The notes: generated by a model from the sequence alone, not told the origin. Positions 1 to 12,335 are shown, counted from the first letter of the stretch. The stretch is DNA of 64,000 nucleotides from Odobenus rosmarus divergens (GCF_000321225.1 NW_004450467.1:771099-835098), one strand, 5' to 3'. Numbers and translations are program-made.

Positions 1-95
1 AAGACAAACAGGGTCCCAAGAAAGAAAGAGACCACCTCTCCCTATGCCTCCTTCTTACGATGGAAACAATTTCCCCAGAGACCTTTGAAGGTTTC
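1..95. repeat. Left copy of an exact 95-bp direct duplication
   Basis: Bases 1-95 are identical to 1682-1776 and diverge right after base 95. The left limit is unknown because the window starts inside it. It lies in the MYO3A intron downstream of the DFG exon. Confidence 0.9.
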
Positions 96-152
96 TTTAC
101 AAAGGTATCACATAAAAGGCCACTTTGTTAATTATTTAGGTCTATGTTTTTA

Positions 153-353
153 TTTTTATTTTTTAAAGATTTTGTTTATTTATTTGACGGAGAGAGACAC
201 AGCGAGAGAGGGAACACAAGCAGGGGGAGGGGGAGAGGGAGAAGCAGGCTTCCCGCGGAGCAGGGAGCCGGACGCGGGGATCAATCCCAGGACCCTGGGA
301 TCATGACCTGAGCCGAAGGCAGACGCTTAATGACTGAGCCACCCAGGCGCCCC
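153..353 (-). mobile_element. Can-SINE, full length
   Basis: Reverse-oriented: T-rich tail complement, purine-rich body, then the complement of the tRNA-like head ending GCCACCCAGGCGCCCC. The 17-bp TSD at 136-152 and 354-370 has one mismatch. Confidence 0.95.
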
Positions 354-630
354 TTAGGTATATGTTTTTAATCTAGACTACTTTGGAGGGTGTCCCAGGA
401 AGGTGCATTTCTCAAAGCTACGGGTTTACCAGTTTTTCTTTCATGACTGAAGAGAACGGCCCTTCCTATGGAGCAATATAAAGCATTTTGTTGTTGTTCT
501 TTTCCATTTCAGGCACAAGCTGGCTATTAGTATCCTAACCCAGCCAGATTGTGCCAACACACAGCTCTGAACTCAACCAGCAACACAGACTAGCTGCATC
601 CCAGTTGTTTATCAGAAATTCACTGTCAAG
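354..630. other. MYO3A intron, no gene seen
   Basis: Unique-looking intronic sequence between two Can-SINEs. I see no exon or recognisable element. Confidence 0.6.
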
Positions 631-822
631 GGGCGCCTGGGTGGCTCAGTTGGTTAAGCGACTGCCTTCGGCTCAGGTCATGATCCTGGAGTCCCGGGAT
701 CGAGTCCCACATCGGGCTCCCTGCTCAGCAGGGAGTCTGCTTCTCCCTCTGACCCTCTTCCTTCTCGTGCTCTCTATCTCTCATTCTCTCTCTCTCAAAT
801 AAATAAGTAAAATCTTTAAAAA
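631..822 (+). mobile_element. Can-SINE, full length
   Basis: Forward head GGGCGCCTGGGTGGCTCAG, TC-rich stretch, then an AAATAAATAAG-type tail. TSD TCACTGTCAAG at 620-630 and 823-833 is perfect, so the insertion is relatively young. Confidence 0.95.
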
Positions 823-1435
823 TCACTGTCAAGCTCACTGTTGCTCAGCAGTTTTCAAAAGCTCAACTGAGGAAAAAAAAAAAGGTGCATGCATGGCTGT
901 TTGAAGGATATGCGATTCATCCATTCCTCTCCAGATGCTCTGAAATTCATTCCGGGGGTAAGCCAGATCACTAGGGACCTACACACTCGGATAGTAAACT
1001 CAATTAATTTCCACCTTCCCTAAGCTTCAGTTTCCAAAATGCAAAATGAAGTAATATGCATTCATTCAACTATTACTCACTGAACTACTACACCCAAAGC
1101 ATTAGGTCTGTAAGATAGAGTAAGACGAAATTCTGCCTCTGAAGGAGCCTATCTATCTTTCTAAGTATTTTTATCAAAGGATAAGGACCAAATAGATAAT
1201 GAAAATCCTATGTGATCAACACAAAAAGGGAGAAATATAAAGGGTAAAGAAGCACAAGGAGGGACACCTTCCCCAGCCAGAGCAAGGGAAAGGTGACTGA
1301 AGGACACTTGACATGGAGACGTTCTTAGAATAATGTGGCCCACCATCCCACGAGCAGCGCACTCAACAGGAATCCAATGAGAGGAGGTGTGGAAGGACAC
1401 TGTCATACCGCTAAATAACTGCCCAGATGAACAGG
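823..1435. other. MYO3A intron, no gene seen
   Basis: No exon, RNA gene or confidently named repeat is visible. The short minus-strand open frame at 1161-1406 has no family resemblance. Confidence 0.5.
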
Positions 1436-1900
1436 GGATGTATCAGTTATGGGGCCTTTGGCTATGACACAGAAACCCATTTGGCTTAGTAAATATGGAA
1501 ATTTATTATCTCACATGACAAAAGGTCCAGAGAGAGGGCAGGCGCCAGAATCCACTGATTCAGTGGCTCAATTCTACCATTGAGGACACTCGTTCTTCCT
1601 GCCTCTCAGCTCTGCCTCTCCCAGGGTGGCTCTCCTCTTGGGATAGAGCAAGGGGGCTGCAGCGCATTCACGCATGGCAATAAGACAAACAGGGTCCCAA
1701 GAAAGAAAGAGACCACCTCTCCCTATGCCTCCTTCTTACGATGGAAACAATTTCCCCAGAGACCTTTGAAGGTTTCCCTTCATGTCTCGAAATCTTGCAT
1801 TTGGACACATGCCCATTTGTAAAGCAACTAATAAGGGCCGTGGGACTACCAGGTAGGCTTAGTGTAATCATTTGGGGTGCTGTCTATTTTAGACCATCAA
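1436..1900. repeat. Probable ancient interspersed repeat of unnamed family
   Basis: The segment has the look of an old dispersed repeat, with a 'gtatcagttatgg...aaatttattatctcaca' opening and a Cys/Leu-rich CT tract. I could not assign a family. It contains the right copy of the 95-bp duplication. Confidence 0.35.
1682..1776. repeat. Right copy of an exact 95-bp direct duplication
   Basis: Identical over 95 bases to positions 1-95. The flanks differ on the right (CCTTC here, TTTAC in the left copy). Confidence 0.9.
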
Positions 1901-2056
1901 CCCGCATACTGCTACAGTGGTGTTATGGGCACAGGCTTGCTTCGCTGGCTTGAAAAGAGTCACTCTTCCTTCTGGGAATCTCTCACTGACCAAACTTACA
2001 AAAAAAATCCCTGCACTTTCTTACCTCAGTGGGATACTGTTTTTTCTCCACTTTCA

Positions 2057-2224
<168 letters not shown>

Positions 2225-2508
2225 CTAAGGGGTGGGAAATATAGAATGTCTTTTAAAGAAAGCATCAGACAAACAACATTTTTCAGAAGGATGCGTTTGT
2301 GCAAAATCAATCGGAAATACTGGTCAAAATTAACATTCAAACATTCTTAAAATGTTTCACATTGAATTAGACGAATCAAAATACCTCATTTCCGCTTTGG
2401 ACTTTATAAAAATTCATAAACTAGAGCATCCCCTTCCTTAACTCTTATCAAATACTTTATTAAAAACATGTTGATCTCAGTGGATAAACATTCCGTCTAC
2501 TTATTTAA

Positions 2509-2925
2509 CTAATTGATTTATTTTTAAATTTTATTATGTTATGCTAATCACCATACATCATTAGTTTTTTTTCTTTTTTTATATTTTTTTATTATGTTAT
2601 GTTAATCACCATAATTACATCATTAGTTTTTGATGTAGTGTTCCATGATTCATTGTTTGCGCATAACACCCAGTGCTCCATGCAGAACGTGCCCTCTTTA
2701 ATACCCATCACCAAGCTAACCCATCCCCCCACCCCCTCCCCTCTGGAACCCTCCGTTTGTTTCTCAGAGTCCATAGTCTCTCATGGTTCGTCTCCCCCTC
2801 CGATTTCTGCCCCTTTATTCTTCCCTTCCTGCTATCTTCTTCTTCTTTTTTTTTTTTTTAACATATAATGTATTATTTGTTTCAGAGGTACAGGTCTGTG
2901 ATTCAACAGTCTTACACAATTCACT
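2509..2925 (-). mobile_element. Carnivore L1 3' end, 5'-truncated
   Basis: Antisense copy of the carnivore L1 3' UTR. Read on the minus strand it has GGGCACGT...GAGCACTGGGTGTTAT and ends in an ATAAC/AATAAAA-type tail. TSD GTCTACTTATTT is at about 2495-2506 and 2926-2937. Confidence 0.85.
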
Positions 2926-3067
2926 GTCTACTTATTTTAAATAATAGCAAATAAAAACCTATTAGTAAAAAGTACACATTATCTGCCTTCATCACAATCA
3001 GTCTCAGAAATAATAGGTGGGACATCAGAACTCAGGGTTCTGCTGACACAAAGGAGGGTAGGTTTCT

Positions 3068-3254
3068 TTTCTTTTTTTTAAGATTTTATTTATTTATTTG
3101 AGAGAGAGTGGGAACAAGCAAGGGGAGTGAAAGAGGGAGAAGCAGGCTCCCCGCTGAGCAGGGAGCCCAATGTGGGACTCGATCCCAGGACTCCAGGATT
3201 ATGACCTGAGCCGAAGGCAGTCGCTTAACCAACTGAGCCACCCAGGTGCCCCTC
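3068..3254 (-). mobile_element. Can-SINE
   Basis: Reverse copy ending GCCACCCAGGTGCCCC; short TSD GGTTTCT at 3061-3067 and 3255-3261. Confidence 0.92.
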
Positions 3255-3423
3255 GGTTTCTAATAAAACAATGAATTAGTAACGCTAAACATTTCAGATT
3301 TTGCATATACTCTTGCATCAATCAATACTAATGTAGTGGTATTTTTCTAAAATTAGGATCCATGTTTTTTACTGAACTAGGACTGCCTCATAATTAATGC
3401 ATGAACAATTTAAATTGCCTTAC

Positions 3424-3528
3424 CAATAGTGCTTCATGTAAAATATAGGCAATTATGGGTTCACTCATTCTTTTGCCCTTCTTCAGAAATCCCTTCACAA
3501 GATCAGCCACTGATCCTCCACTGCACAG
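3424..3528 (-). CDS. MYO3A: MYO3A coding exon 3: kinase hinge and C-lobe start
   Basis: This exon encodes residues 102-136, from [14 protein letters not shown] to AYILHEALL, i.e. the segment after the hinge and helices D-E of the Ste20-type kinase domain. It is 105 bp, exactly 35 codons, phase 0 at both ends. The minus-strand acceptor is CCCTTATAG followed by CTG TGC (AG at 3530-3529). The donor is TTG then GTAAG at 3423-3419. The reading frame joins the upstream exon (…WLVLE) and the downstream one (GLQHLH…) without a gap. It is too short for an ORF search and was found by matching the expected protein segment. Function in the family: autophosphorylation and control of motor activity in the stereocilium tip. 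Confidence 0.95.
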
Positions 3529-4600
3529 CTATAAGGGAATATTGCAAGATATTAAAATGGATATGACATTTTAACTACTTCCTCTAAAAGGTTTTCTAAA
3601 AACATTTTTTTTAATTGTTCCAATTTTTTGTTTCAAATGATTGCTCTCATCATCTTTATGGCTTCATAAATGAAATGAACAAGTAAAATGTAACTAATGT
3701 GCAATTAATTAATTAATTATTAGAAAACAGTTTTCATGTGAGTTACTTTTTAGAAGAGACTCTGGAGAAGCCCTGGGCTTGATTTTTAAATTCAAGGAGA
3801 ATAATTATGATTCCACATATTAATCCCTAATTTTAGGATCTAGGGCTTAAAAAAAAGATATTCTTGATTTCTGATTGTTTAATTAATAGTGCAATTAGAT
3901 TCCATGACCTCAATACAAGGCTACATACTATTTTGTATATGCATCCACTTAAAAACAAGTCCCCTTTGTGGCAAAACTTCAGAATGCATTGAAATAAGGA
4001 TTACAAACAGTTCAGAAAACTGTTTTAAATACCATGCTTCTCAGGCTCTTTAGCTTCCTCCTGCCCCAACACCACAAAAGTAGGGGAATCTAAGTGAAAA
4101 AACAAAAGGGAAGACCATGGTAGGGGATTTTTCACATGCACATTCTCCAAAGTTAGGTAACATTAAATCCCACAGAAAACTTTCAAAAGAGCTGCAAATT
4201 TGCAGAACAGAGAAGCACCAGCATAAGTAGAATAGGAGACGGGCGACAATTAGGTAAATGGTCCCAGTGAAGCTTGGACCCCATGAGTATTGATCTATCA
4301 ATCTCTGACCCTTTATAGCCTCTACCTTCTGCCCTGATTCTCCCCTGGGGCTCTGGTCCATGGTCTTAACCTGACTTTTCAGCCTCCTCTCCTGCCTGCC
4401 TTTGTTACCCATCAGTGCCTGGGAGATAAAAGCCATAATTTCCATGACTCTATTCAGCTAAACACAGGCAGAGAAAATCGGTGAGAGAATGTAAACTCCT
4501 GGCATCCTAGTTTGAAATACTGAACACATTTTCTCCCAAAAATTTCCTAACATGGTAATTCGATTGTATTGGATGCCCAACATTTCTGATACATTATGGA
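3529..4600. other. Intronic stretch, no gene or named repeat seen
   Basis: AT-rich sequence. A minus-strand open frame at 4050-4445 resembles no protein family I know. Confidence 0.5.
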
Positions 4601-4795
4601 TTAGGTAATCATAGCTCAGATGTGTTGAGCACATACTTTGTGCCACGAACATTTCTAATCCATTCACATGAGTTATCTCTATACCTCACTCTCCCTCAGT
4701 AGGTATTATCATCTCCGTATTAAAGATTGGGAAAGTGAGACACAAAATGATAAAGTGACTCTCGCAAGATCACACAGGACTGACAGAGCTAAGAT
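4600..4795 (+). repeat. MIR-type ancient SINE
   Basis: Follows the MIR pattern: GTTGAGCACATACTTTGTGCC, then TTATCATCTCCGTATTAAAG, then a GAGACACAAAA-type end and GCAAGATCACACAGG. Confidence 0.75.
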
Positions 4796-5123
4796 AGGAA
4801 CTCGGACAGTCTGATTCTAGAATGGAACCTTCACACTTAACCAATTTGCAGCTGATGTCTTTCTACATTCAGAGAAAACTTCTTTCAGCTTATAGAGGAG
4901 GTGCAGTCCCAGCATTCCCAAACTTGCATTTTCTTCCGCATCAGGAAGGGGAATACTATTTCGCTGGACAAACAGAAGACTCTCGCTGTCCAGGCAGCAG
5001 AGAATAGGGTCACCCTGCCCCCATTGTGGCCTAGCATGATTGGTTCAAAGAATTACTCAAAATTGAAAAGAAATTCAAATTTCTTTAAATTGCATGGCAC
5101 TTATTTCAAAGAACCAAATTTTA

Positions 5124-5279
5124 GGGGCACCGGGGTGGCTCAGTTGGTTAAGTGTCTGACTCTTGATTTTGGCTTAGATCATGATCTTGGGGTCATGAGA
5201 TCAAGCCCCGCCTCAGGCTCTGTGCTAGGCATAGAACCTGCTTAAGATTCTCTCTCTCCCTCTCCTTCTGCCTCTCCCC

Positions 5280-5312
<33 letters not shown>

Positions 5313-5330
5313 AAAAAAACAAAACAAAAA
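5124..5330 (+). mobile_element. Can-SINE, older subfamily, with (TC)n
   Basis: Head GGGGCACCGGGGTGGCTCAG with the older GTGTCTGACTCTTGATTTTGG body and a (TC)n run at 5287-5312. Near-matching flanks CAAATTTTAG / CAAATTTCAG. Confidence 0.9.
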
Positions 5331-5690
5331 ACCCAAATTTCAGGGCCAGTTTTAAAATATCTAAAAATCACCATGGGGAGACTAAATGTCCTTTCCAATT
5401 TCTCCAAAGTGTGGCTTCTTTTTGGCTGCATCTTCTGCAACCAAACAAACCCCAAAAAGGGGTTGACTGTTAATGCAAGAGGAAATGGCTGGAATGTTAG
5501 GGAGGGATAAAGGAACCCTAAAGAATGTGCAGGAAATAAAATAAAAAATGAACTACAGGAAGAACTAATGCAATCCTGTAATTCACCCTAAGCAGTTCAA
5601 ATTTTACTTTCTGTAGTCAATTTTTATTTCAAACAGTTGTTTTTCCCATCTAGTAAAGTTTAGAATACAGAATTCTTTGTAATAAATTCT
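5331..5690. other. Intronic stretch, nothing recognised
   Basis: Unique-looking AT-rich sequence; no exon motifs. Confidence 0.5.
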
Positions 5691-6048
5691 TCACTTTGTT
5701 TTTTAACGTAAGGTATATTGAGATACGATTTACATACAGTAAAATTAATGCAATTTAGCTGAAATTCTGAGTTTTGACAAGTGCATTCATCATCTAACAG
5801 CTACCACAATCCAGATATGGAACAAATCCAGGACATAAAAACCTTCCTTGTGTTTCTTTGTAGTCAAACCCCTCCCTAGCCCCTGGAAACCACTAATCTG
5901 TTTTCTGTCCCCATTTGCAAGACTGTCATAGAAACTGGGTCATAAGATTGCAGCCCATTGAGCCTGGCTTCTTTGACTTTACCTAATGAACCTGAAATTC
6001 ATCTCTATTGTTGAGTATTTCTTTTCTAAGGTTTTAATGTTGTTCATT

Positions 6049-6262
6049 CCTTTTTTTTTTTTTTTTTTAAGAGAGAGAGAGAACAAGTGTGAGAGAGCAT
6101 GAGCAGGGAGAGTGGTAGAAGGAGAGGGAGAGAGAATCTCAAGCAGACTCCACACTGAGTTCAGAGCCTGACATGGGGCTCAATCTCATGACCCTTCAAT
6201 CATGACCTGAGCCAAAATCAAGAGTAGGATGCTCAACCGACTGAGCCACCCGGGCACTTCGT
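6049..6262 (-). mobile_element. Can-SINE nested in L1
   Basis: Reverse copy with a degenerate head complement (GCCACCCGGGCACTTC). Flanks GTTGTTCATTC on both sides form the TSD. Confidence 0.88.
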
Positions 6263-6628
6263 TGTTCATTCATTTCTTAATGTTGAGTATTCCGTTGAAT
6301 AGATAAGCCACTGTTTGTTTATTCATTCAGTGACTGAAAGACATTTGAGTATTTCCAATTTGGGGCAATTATGAGCCAAACCCTTGTCAACACTGCATAC
6401 AGTTCTTCACATAAATATACTTTTCATTTCTCTTAGGTAAGTACCTAAGACAGGGGAGTGTTGAGTCCTATGAGTCATATGTTACCTTCTAAGCATCATC
6501 CCAACTATTTCTCAAAGTGCCTATCCCATTCTGCATTCCCACTAGCGGTGTATGAGAATTCCAGCCGCCCTCCATCCTTGCCAGCAGATATTATGAAGTT
6601 TTTTTAAGCCATTCTAAATAGCAGTGTT

Positions 6629-6841
6629 GGGCGCCTGGGTGGCTCAGTTGGTTAAGCGACTGCCTTCGGCTCAGGTCATGATCCTGGAGTCCCGGGATCG
6701 AGTCCCGCATCGGGCTCCCTGCTCAGCGGGGAGTCTGCTTCTCCCTCTGACCCTCTTCCCTCTAGTGCTCTCTATCTCTCATTCTCTCTCTCTCAAATAA
6801 ATAAATAAAATCTTAAAAACAAAACAAAACAAAACAAAAAA
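6629..6841 (+). mobile_element. Can-SINE nested in L1
   Basis: Full-length copy with an (AAAAC)n-like tail; perfect 15-bp TSD CTAAATAGCAGTGTT at 6614-6628 and 6842-6856. Confidence 0.95.
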
Positions 6842-7439
6842 CTAAATAGCAGTGTTATCTCATTATAGTTTTAATTTGGATTTTCCTAATGACTAATCAT
6901 GTGGACTATCTTTTCATGTGCTCATTTGCTATTCATACACTTTCCCTGGGAAAGTATTCAGTTTTTTTGTTCATTATTTATTGGTTGTTTTCTCATTATT
7001 GCATTTTGAGAGTTCTTTATATATTTAGGATGTTTTGCAAATTTTTTTTATCAGGTGTTTTGCAAATATTTTCTCCCAGTCTGTGGCTTGTCCTTTTAAG
7101 GATTCTTTTGAAGAGCAGAAATTTTAAGTTTATCATTTTTAGAATACTAAGGAATCTGCCTTTTGTGTTCTATAAAGGAAATCCTTGCCTAATCCAAGGT
7201 CACAAAATTTTTCTCCTGTATTTTCTATAGGAAATTTTATAGTTTAGGTTTTACATAGGTAGGTATATGATCCATTTTTATGTAATTTTGATACATAATG
7301 TGAGGTATGGATTATATGAGGATGACCAATTATTACAGTACACTTTTCTGTTGATCAAAAGTGTCCAAGAAAGGTATGATTCTGAATTGAGTTTAAAACC
7401 TAGTTGCCAACACTGAGAATAAGGGAATCTTGAATACAT

Positions 7440-8120
7440 AACGTTAAGTGAAAGAAGCCAATCTGGAAAGACCACATACTATATGATTCCAACTATATGA
7501 CATTCTGGAAAAGGAAACACTCTGGAGACAGTAAAAAGATCAAAGGTTAATAGGGGTTGAGGGAAGAGGAACAGAGATGAAAAAGAGGGAACACAGAGGA
7601 CTTTTAGGGCATGTACCAACTCTGTATGATACTGTAATGGTGGATATAGTTATTATATATATGTCAAAATCTGTAAAATGTACAACACCAAGAGTGAACC
7701 CTAGTGTAAACTATGGGCTTTGGGTGACAATGAAGTGTCAGTATCAGTTCATCGATTGTAAGAAATGTACCAATGCTGGTGGGGGATGTTGATAATGGGG
7801 GAGGCTGTGTAAGTGTGGGGACAGGGGTCTATACAGATCTCTGTTCCCTCTTCTCAATTTTTCTGTGAATCTAAAACTGCTCTTAAAAAAATGAAATCTC
7901 TTAAAAAATCCATAAAACGTACAACACAAAGAATGAACCCTAATGTAAATTATGGACCTCTGGTAATAAAATGGATCATTATTGGCTCATCAACTGTAAC
8001 AAGTGAACCATGCTAACCACAAGATGTCAGTAAGAGGGAACACTGGGGGCAAGGGGTTTATGGTAACTCTGTACCTTCCACCCAGTTTTCCCACAAAACA
8101 TTTTAAAACTGTTCAAACAA
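7440..8120 (+). mobile_element. Old L1 3' UTR, two similar copies in tandem
   Basis: The first copy (about 7440-7895) has the 'GGGGGATGTTGATAATGGGG' and 'CTAAAACTGCTCTTAAAAAA' hallmarks of mammalian L1 3' UTRs. A diverged second copy of the same segment follows at about 7905-8120. Confidence 0.7.
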
Positions 8121-8480
8121 AAATGTGAAAAGGTCCTAAAACAGTAACAAAGGAACATACAAAATTTATCTAAGTTATGATAACCCCCTTACAACAGTGT
8201 CTGCTCAGAAACTAAATTATTCCACTCACTATTGCATTTTATATCCAATACATTTTAACATAAATGATGTACGAACACAGAAAATATTCTTGATATATAC
8301 GTTTTCCTTATAATAGTATATTTGGTTAAGAAGGGATTTTTAGAAGAATCATTATTTATTCCTTTCTATTCAACAAATGTTTATTGAACTGTTACTATGT
8401 GCAAAGCACTGAGACACTAAAGTCGGTCAGAAATGACTAGGGCAGGTTTGGTCCCCAATAAACTTGAAATACTGTCAGAC
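8121..8480. other. Intronic stretch, nothing firm
   Basis: AT-rich; a short stretch near 8370-8410 (TTATTGAACTGTTACTATGTG) may be a MIR or L2 scrap. Confidence 0.4.
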
Positions 8481-8669
8481 CAGTGGTTTTGAAACAGGGA
8501 CCATTTTGTGCCAAGGGGGACACCTGGTAATGTTGGGACATTTAGGACTAGGCTTGAAGCTGCTACTAGCATTTAGAGGTCAGGCATGCTGCTAAATATC
8601 TGACGTTGCACTGGACAATCCACAATCATTCAGGCCAAAGCATCAACAGCCCAAGACTGAAAAACTCTG
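8481..8669 (+). mobile_element. MER5A-like hAT (Charlie) non-autonomous element
   Basis: Starts CAGTGGTTTTGAAAC and ends AAGACTGAAAAACTCTG, degenerate inverted ends typical of MER5. The body matches the family (GGTAATGTTGGGACATTTAG, TGCTGCTAAATATC). Confidence 0.85.
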
Positions 8670-9110
8670 CATTAAAGACATTAAATAACAATTACCTAGA
8701 TTATATGTTAGGTCTTGAATTATAGTTATATGGAAAATAATAATGAGCAAGTACTGTAGAATACCACAGACTGATAACATCATGTTGGAAGGGAAAAAAG
8801 GAAAAGATTTAAAGACAAGATAGAATCTGCCCTTGTAGATGTTGACAACAGTTTTCTCCAGCTGTTCTGGTATATTCACTTTGGTTACGGTGTCTTCTGC
8901 AATTAAGACGTGTAGTTTGGGGGTAGGGATTCAAATTTATCAACTTTTTTCTTAATGTTCACGCTTTTCTCTTATTTGGTCATGCTCAGAAGAAAGAAAG
9001 GCTTTTCCCTAAACTAAAATCATTCCGATATTTTTCTGTTTTCTTTCTATGATTTTATCACTTTTAGCATATTTTGATATGTAATTCACTAACAGTGTTT
9101 TATTTTTTGT
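8670..9110. other. Intronic stretch, nothing recognised
   Basis: AT-rich intron with no exon or named element visible. Confidence 0.5.
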
Positions 9111-9111
9111 T

Positions 9112-9298
9112 TTATTTCTTTAAAGATTTATTTATTTATTTCAGAGAGAGAGAGAGAGAGAGAGCAGGGAAGGGGCAGAGTTAGAGGGAGAAAAGGAATC
9201 TTAAGCAGGCTCCACGCCCAACGTGGGGCTAGATTTCATGATCCTGAGCTGAAATCAAGAGTCAGACACTCAACTGACTAAGCCACCCAGGTGGCCCT
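9112..9298 (-). mobile_element. Can-SINE
   Basis: Reverse copy with a (GA)n tract at about 9144-9164 and a head complement GCCACCCAGGTGGCCC; CAGTGTTTTA is repeated on both flanks. Confidence 0.92.
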
Positions 9299-10260
9299 CA
9301 CTTCCAGTGTTTTAAATGTGTACTATTTAGTTTGTTCCCAATAGACAGTCTGCTACCATATGAGATGTCACCACTGCTATAAGCTGGATTCCAGTGAGTG
9401 CCTGGGCCTTTCTCTAGATTATCTATAAAATTCCTCTGATCTCTCTGTTCTTGTCAAGTATCAACTTGTTTTAAGGCCTGTAGCTTAAAAGTCAGTTTAT
9501 CAAATAAAAGAAGTCATCTCTTATTATCTTTCCAAAAATTTCTGCGCTCTTCCCGCACATTTACCCTTCTAGATGAAATTCAGAATCAGCTTCTCAAAGA
9601 TAGAGCCATAAGTAATTTGAATTAACACAATAAAGGGTTTCAATAATGTAATTGTTTCATAAGACATTTGAAAAAGAGTGACCCTTTATTGGTTGAAACT
9701 TTTAACAATATGAAGATAGAATGACCAAAAGTTAAAAAAAAGTGACTAATGACCAATTAAAGACTAAAAGTTAAAAAAAAAAAAAAAGAAAGAAAACTTC
9801 CAAAGTGGGGAGGATAAAAGCCCACTAAAAATCCTCATATTATGCATCAAAAAGAAAAATAAAACTCCAAAACATTATTTGAGTTTAATATATGGAAGGA
9901 ATAAAATAAATTAAATAAATTATGAAAGTCAGATAGTCACATTTTACTTCCAGATAATGTATACTTGAAATAACAGAAGCCTTTTACTGTACTGTTTGCT
10001 ATATATCGTGATTGTTAATAATATATGTGCAACTTGTTTTCAGAAGTGTTATTTAAACTAAATATCCAAATACTTGTGGGCTTTTAAAATGTCTAATTTC
10101 TGATACTTAGGTTTCATTAAAAATCCAAGCCCAATTTAACCATTTGCATACCATCATTGATTTTCCAGGGTTTCATTAAATAATTAGTGCCTGGTTAGAG
10201 AGTACACTTGAACTAAAAATGTTTGGTGCCTATTATATGTGTGACCCTATGACAGCTATT

Positions 10261-10282
10261 GATGGTCATTTTGATGACCATC
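10261..10282. repeat. Short perfect hairpin
   Basis: GATGGTCAT, loop TTTG, ATGACCATC. The arm TGATGACCAT occurs again at about 10298-10307. Confidence 0.85.
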
Positions 10283-11382
10283 AAATGTTCATCAAATTGA
10301 TGACCATATTGAGGTATCAAGTTGAGAGTCTTGAAGTCTTCTTGATAAGGGACAGAACTGTCCCTTACCTCTGCCTAGCATGGACCTCCAATTAGCACCC
10401 TTCCTTGGGAGCATCTAGTCTGTTTTCAGTATTCATCTGGGCCTCACCTTCCCAAGGTCCTAAATGCTCTACCCTCATGGGGAAGGAGAGACTAAAGTAC
10501 AAAGACCAAAAATAACTCCTGTTTAGAAACCAGGAAGAAAAGAAACAACAAAACAACATAAAAATGCAAAGGGATGGAGAGCAACAATGAAATCAGAGAC
10601 AGAACTTCCCCCAAATACAGAGACTCTGCTGTGTGGTATTTTTAGCAGGAGGTCTCATTCTCTATCTGGGAGTAGTGTTAATGTGGGAAACAAAGAAATA
10701 GGGGACAATGCCTTTTTCTTTTGTGCACTTACTTTGTAAAGAATATGTACCTAAAATTTTTTATCTTCTAGTATTTATAGCTCCAAAAGTTTAGAGTCTG
10801 TGTAAATCTAGATGCTTGCCCTCTGAAGTCAAAAAATTCCCATTTTACATAGCTTGAGACGCATACATTTTATCCACTTATTCATTGATTCATTTTTTCC
10901 GATTACTTATGCTGAAAAAAAAAACTGCCTCCAAATATTCTAGTTTTTTAAGAGGTTAATGATGGAGAAAATCACAAATGATGAAACATTCTTTTTTTTT
11001 TAATGATGAAATATCCTTAAATCGAAAATCCTCCCCCTCATTGAATGTGCGCTGGTTGCTCTGTTTGACTACGGTTGTGTCTGCTGTTAGGGGAAATTAC
11101 CGGGTGGGGCTTCATGTGGACCTTGACCAGGAGGAATGATGTGAACAATTCCCTCTTCTTGGACCCTGCCCAATGCCTTCTACACATGTTCCATACAGAG
11201 AATAGCAAAGTTTGTTTCTCTAGCTGCCTTCTGAAGCAGAAACAGTGATTTAGTTTCTAGGATAGAAAAGAGTCTTCTGAATGAAAGTTTAAGAAACTAG
11301 GTTGAAATGAAAGCCCAATGGGGAAAGAGGGCAAATATAACAAACATGGAAATTATGAAACAGACTATAGGCCAAATGTCAA

Positions 11383-11408
11383 TAAACCACAAATTAATTT
11401 GTGGTTTA
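11383..11408. repeat. Perfect 26-bp palindrome
   Basis: Half-site TAAACCACAAATT is followed directly by its exact reverse complement, with no loop. It has AATTAATT at the centre and ACCACA (RUNX-like) in each arm. Confidence 0.95.
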
Positions 11409-12335
11409 ACTATTCCTAAAGATGCTCGAAATGAAAAAGCACCATAAATTCTCAAAACCCTCATTTAGAATTAGTGAAATTTCAAATATGCTCTTAGATG
11501 AAATATGCTTTTGCTCAACTAGCATAAAGTGCCTTTCTTTCATATAAAGAAAAGTAAAAATAATAAATGTTAAATTGAAGTGTATCTGTTTTTAAACGAT
11601 CATGAAGTATTAAAATATATAAGATGAAATGCAGATGTTTCTGAATTAGGCAACAGATCATTAAAAATGAAACTGACCTTAGGTTTCCCTTTAAAAATAA
11701 TTGCAGCCAGATGAATAAATTATGTCATATTGAGCCTATGCAATTCTTAAATTGCCAACATAAACTAAAATGGGGATTTGTAATGGGGGACTGAAAAACC
11801 CTTAAGTATAGTTTTGCAACACAATGCTATTAGAAGCCCTTAGTGTTCTTTAATCGAAGAAAATTGAAGTATAATTTTCTTAAACCAGAGTTATACTAAT
11901 AACAGAGCACCACTAAAAATGAATTCTCTAATCAGGCTATAGTCAAACATTTTAAAAAACAATCTAAATCAAAAGGGATGAGATTCTATAAACAGACCAT
12001 CACAACTAACTTCCAAAGACAGTCTTTATGAGTTTTCTGAATGCATTCTGTCTACACTGTGTTTGGAGAGCATATATTTTTACTCAAATTTCTGAAAGAA
12101 GACTACTAATTTCTATAATTGGCATTTCTGACTTTTGTTATTTTTTAATTTTTTTTCATTATGGATCTGTTTCTGGATTCTCTATTAATTGCATTCATCT
12201 ATCCAGCTTTTCCTGCAACAATATCCACCATATTAATAACTACAGCTTTTTAACAAGAATTATATATCATCGGGCAAGTCTTTGTGACTTCAATTGTTTT
12301 TCATTTATTCTGGGAATGCTCTAAGGCCATACAGT

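Larger units (their letters stand above)
2225..3423 (-). other. MYO3A intron between coding exons 3 and 4
   Basis: A 1.2-kb intron with GTAAG at its 5' edge (3423) and a pyrimidine tract plus TTAG at its 3' edge (2225). It holds an L1 3' end and one Can-SINE. Confidence 0.9.
5690..7280 (-). mobile_element. Old L1 remnant, 3' part, antisense
   Basis: Read on the plus strand it shows the complement of the old L1 3' region (CCCTGGAAACCACTAATCTG, TTTGCAAATATTTTCTCCCA). No intact ORF remains. Two Can-SINEs are nested in it. Confidence 0.8.

Noticed and set aside
631..822. Recurring peptide beginning VAQLVKRLPSAQVMI in many places
   Set aside because: It is the translation of the Can-SINE head in one frame, not a protein family.
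5284..5312. Possible CRISPR-like or satellite array of short repeats
   Set aside because: It is the (TC)n part of a Can-SINE; there is no spacer structure.
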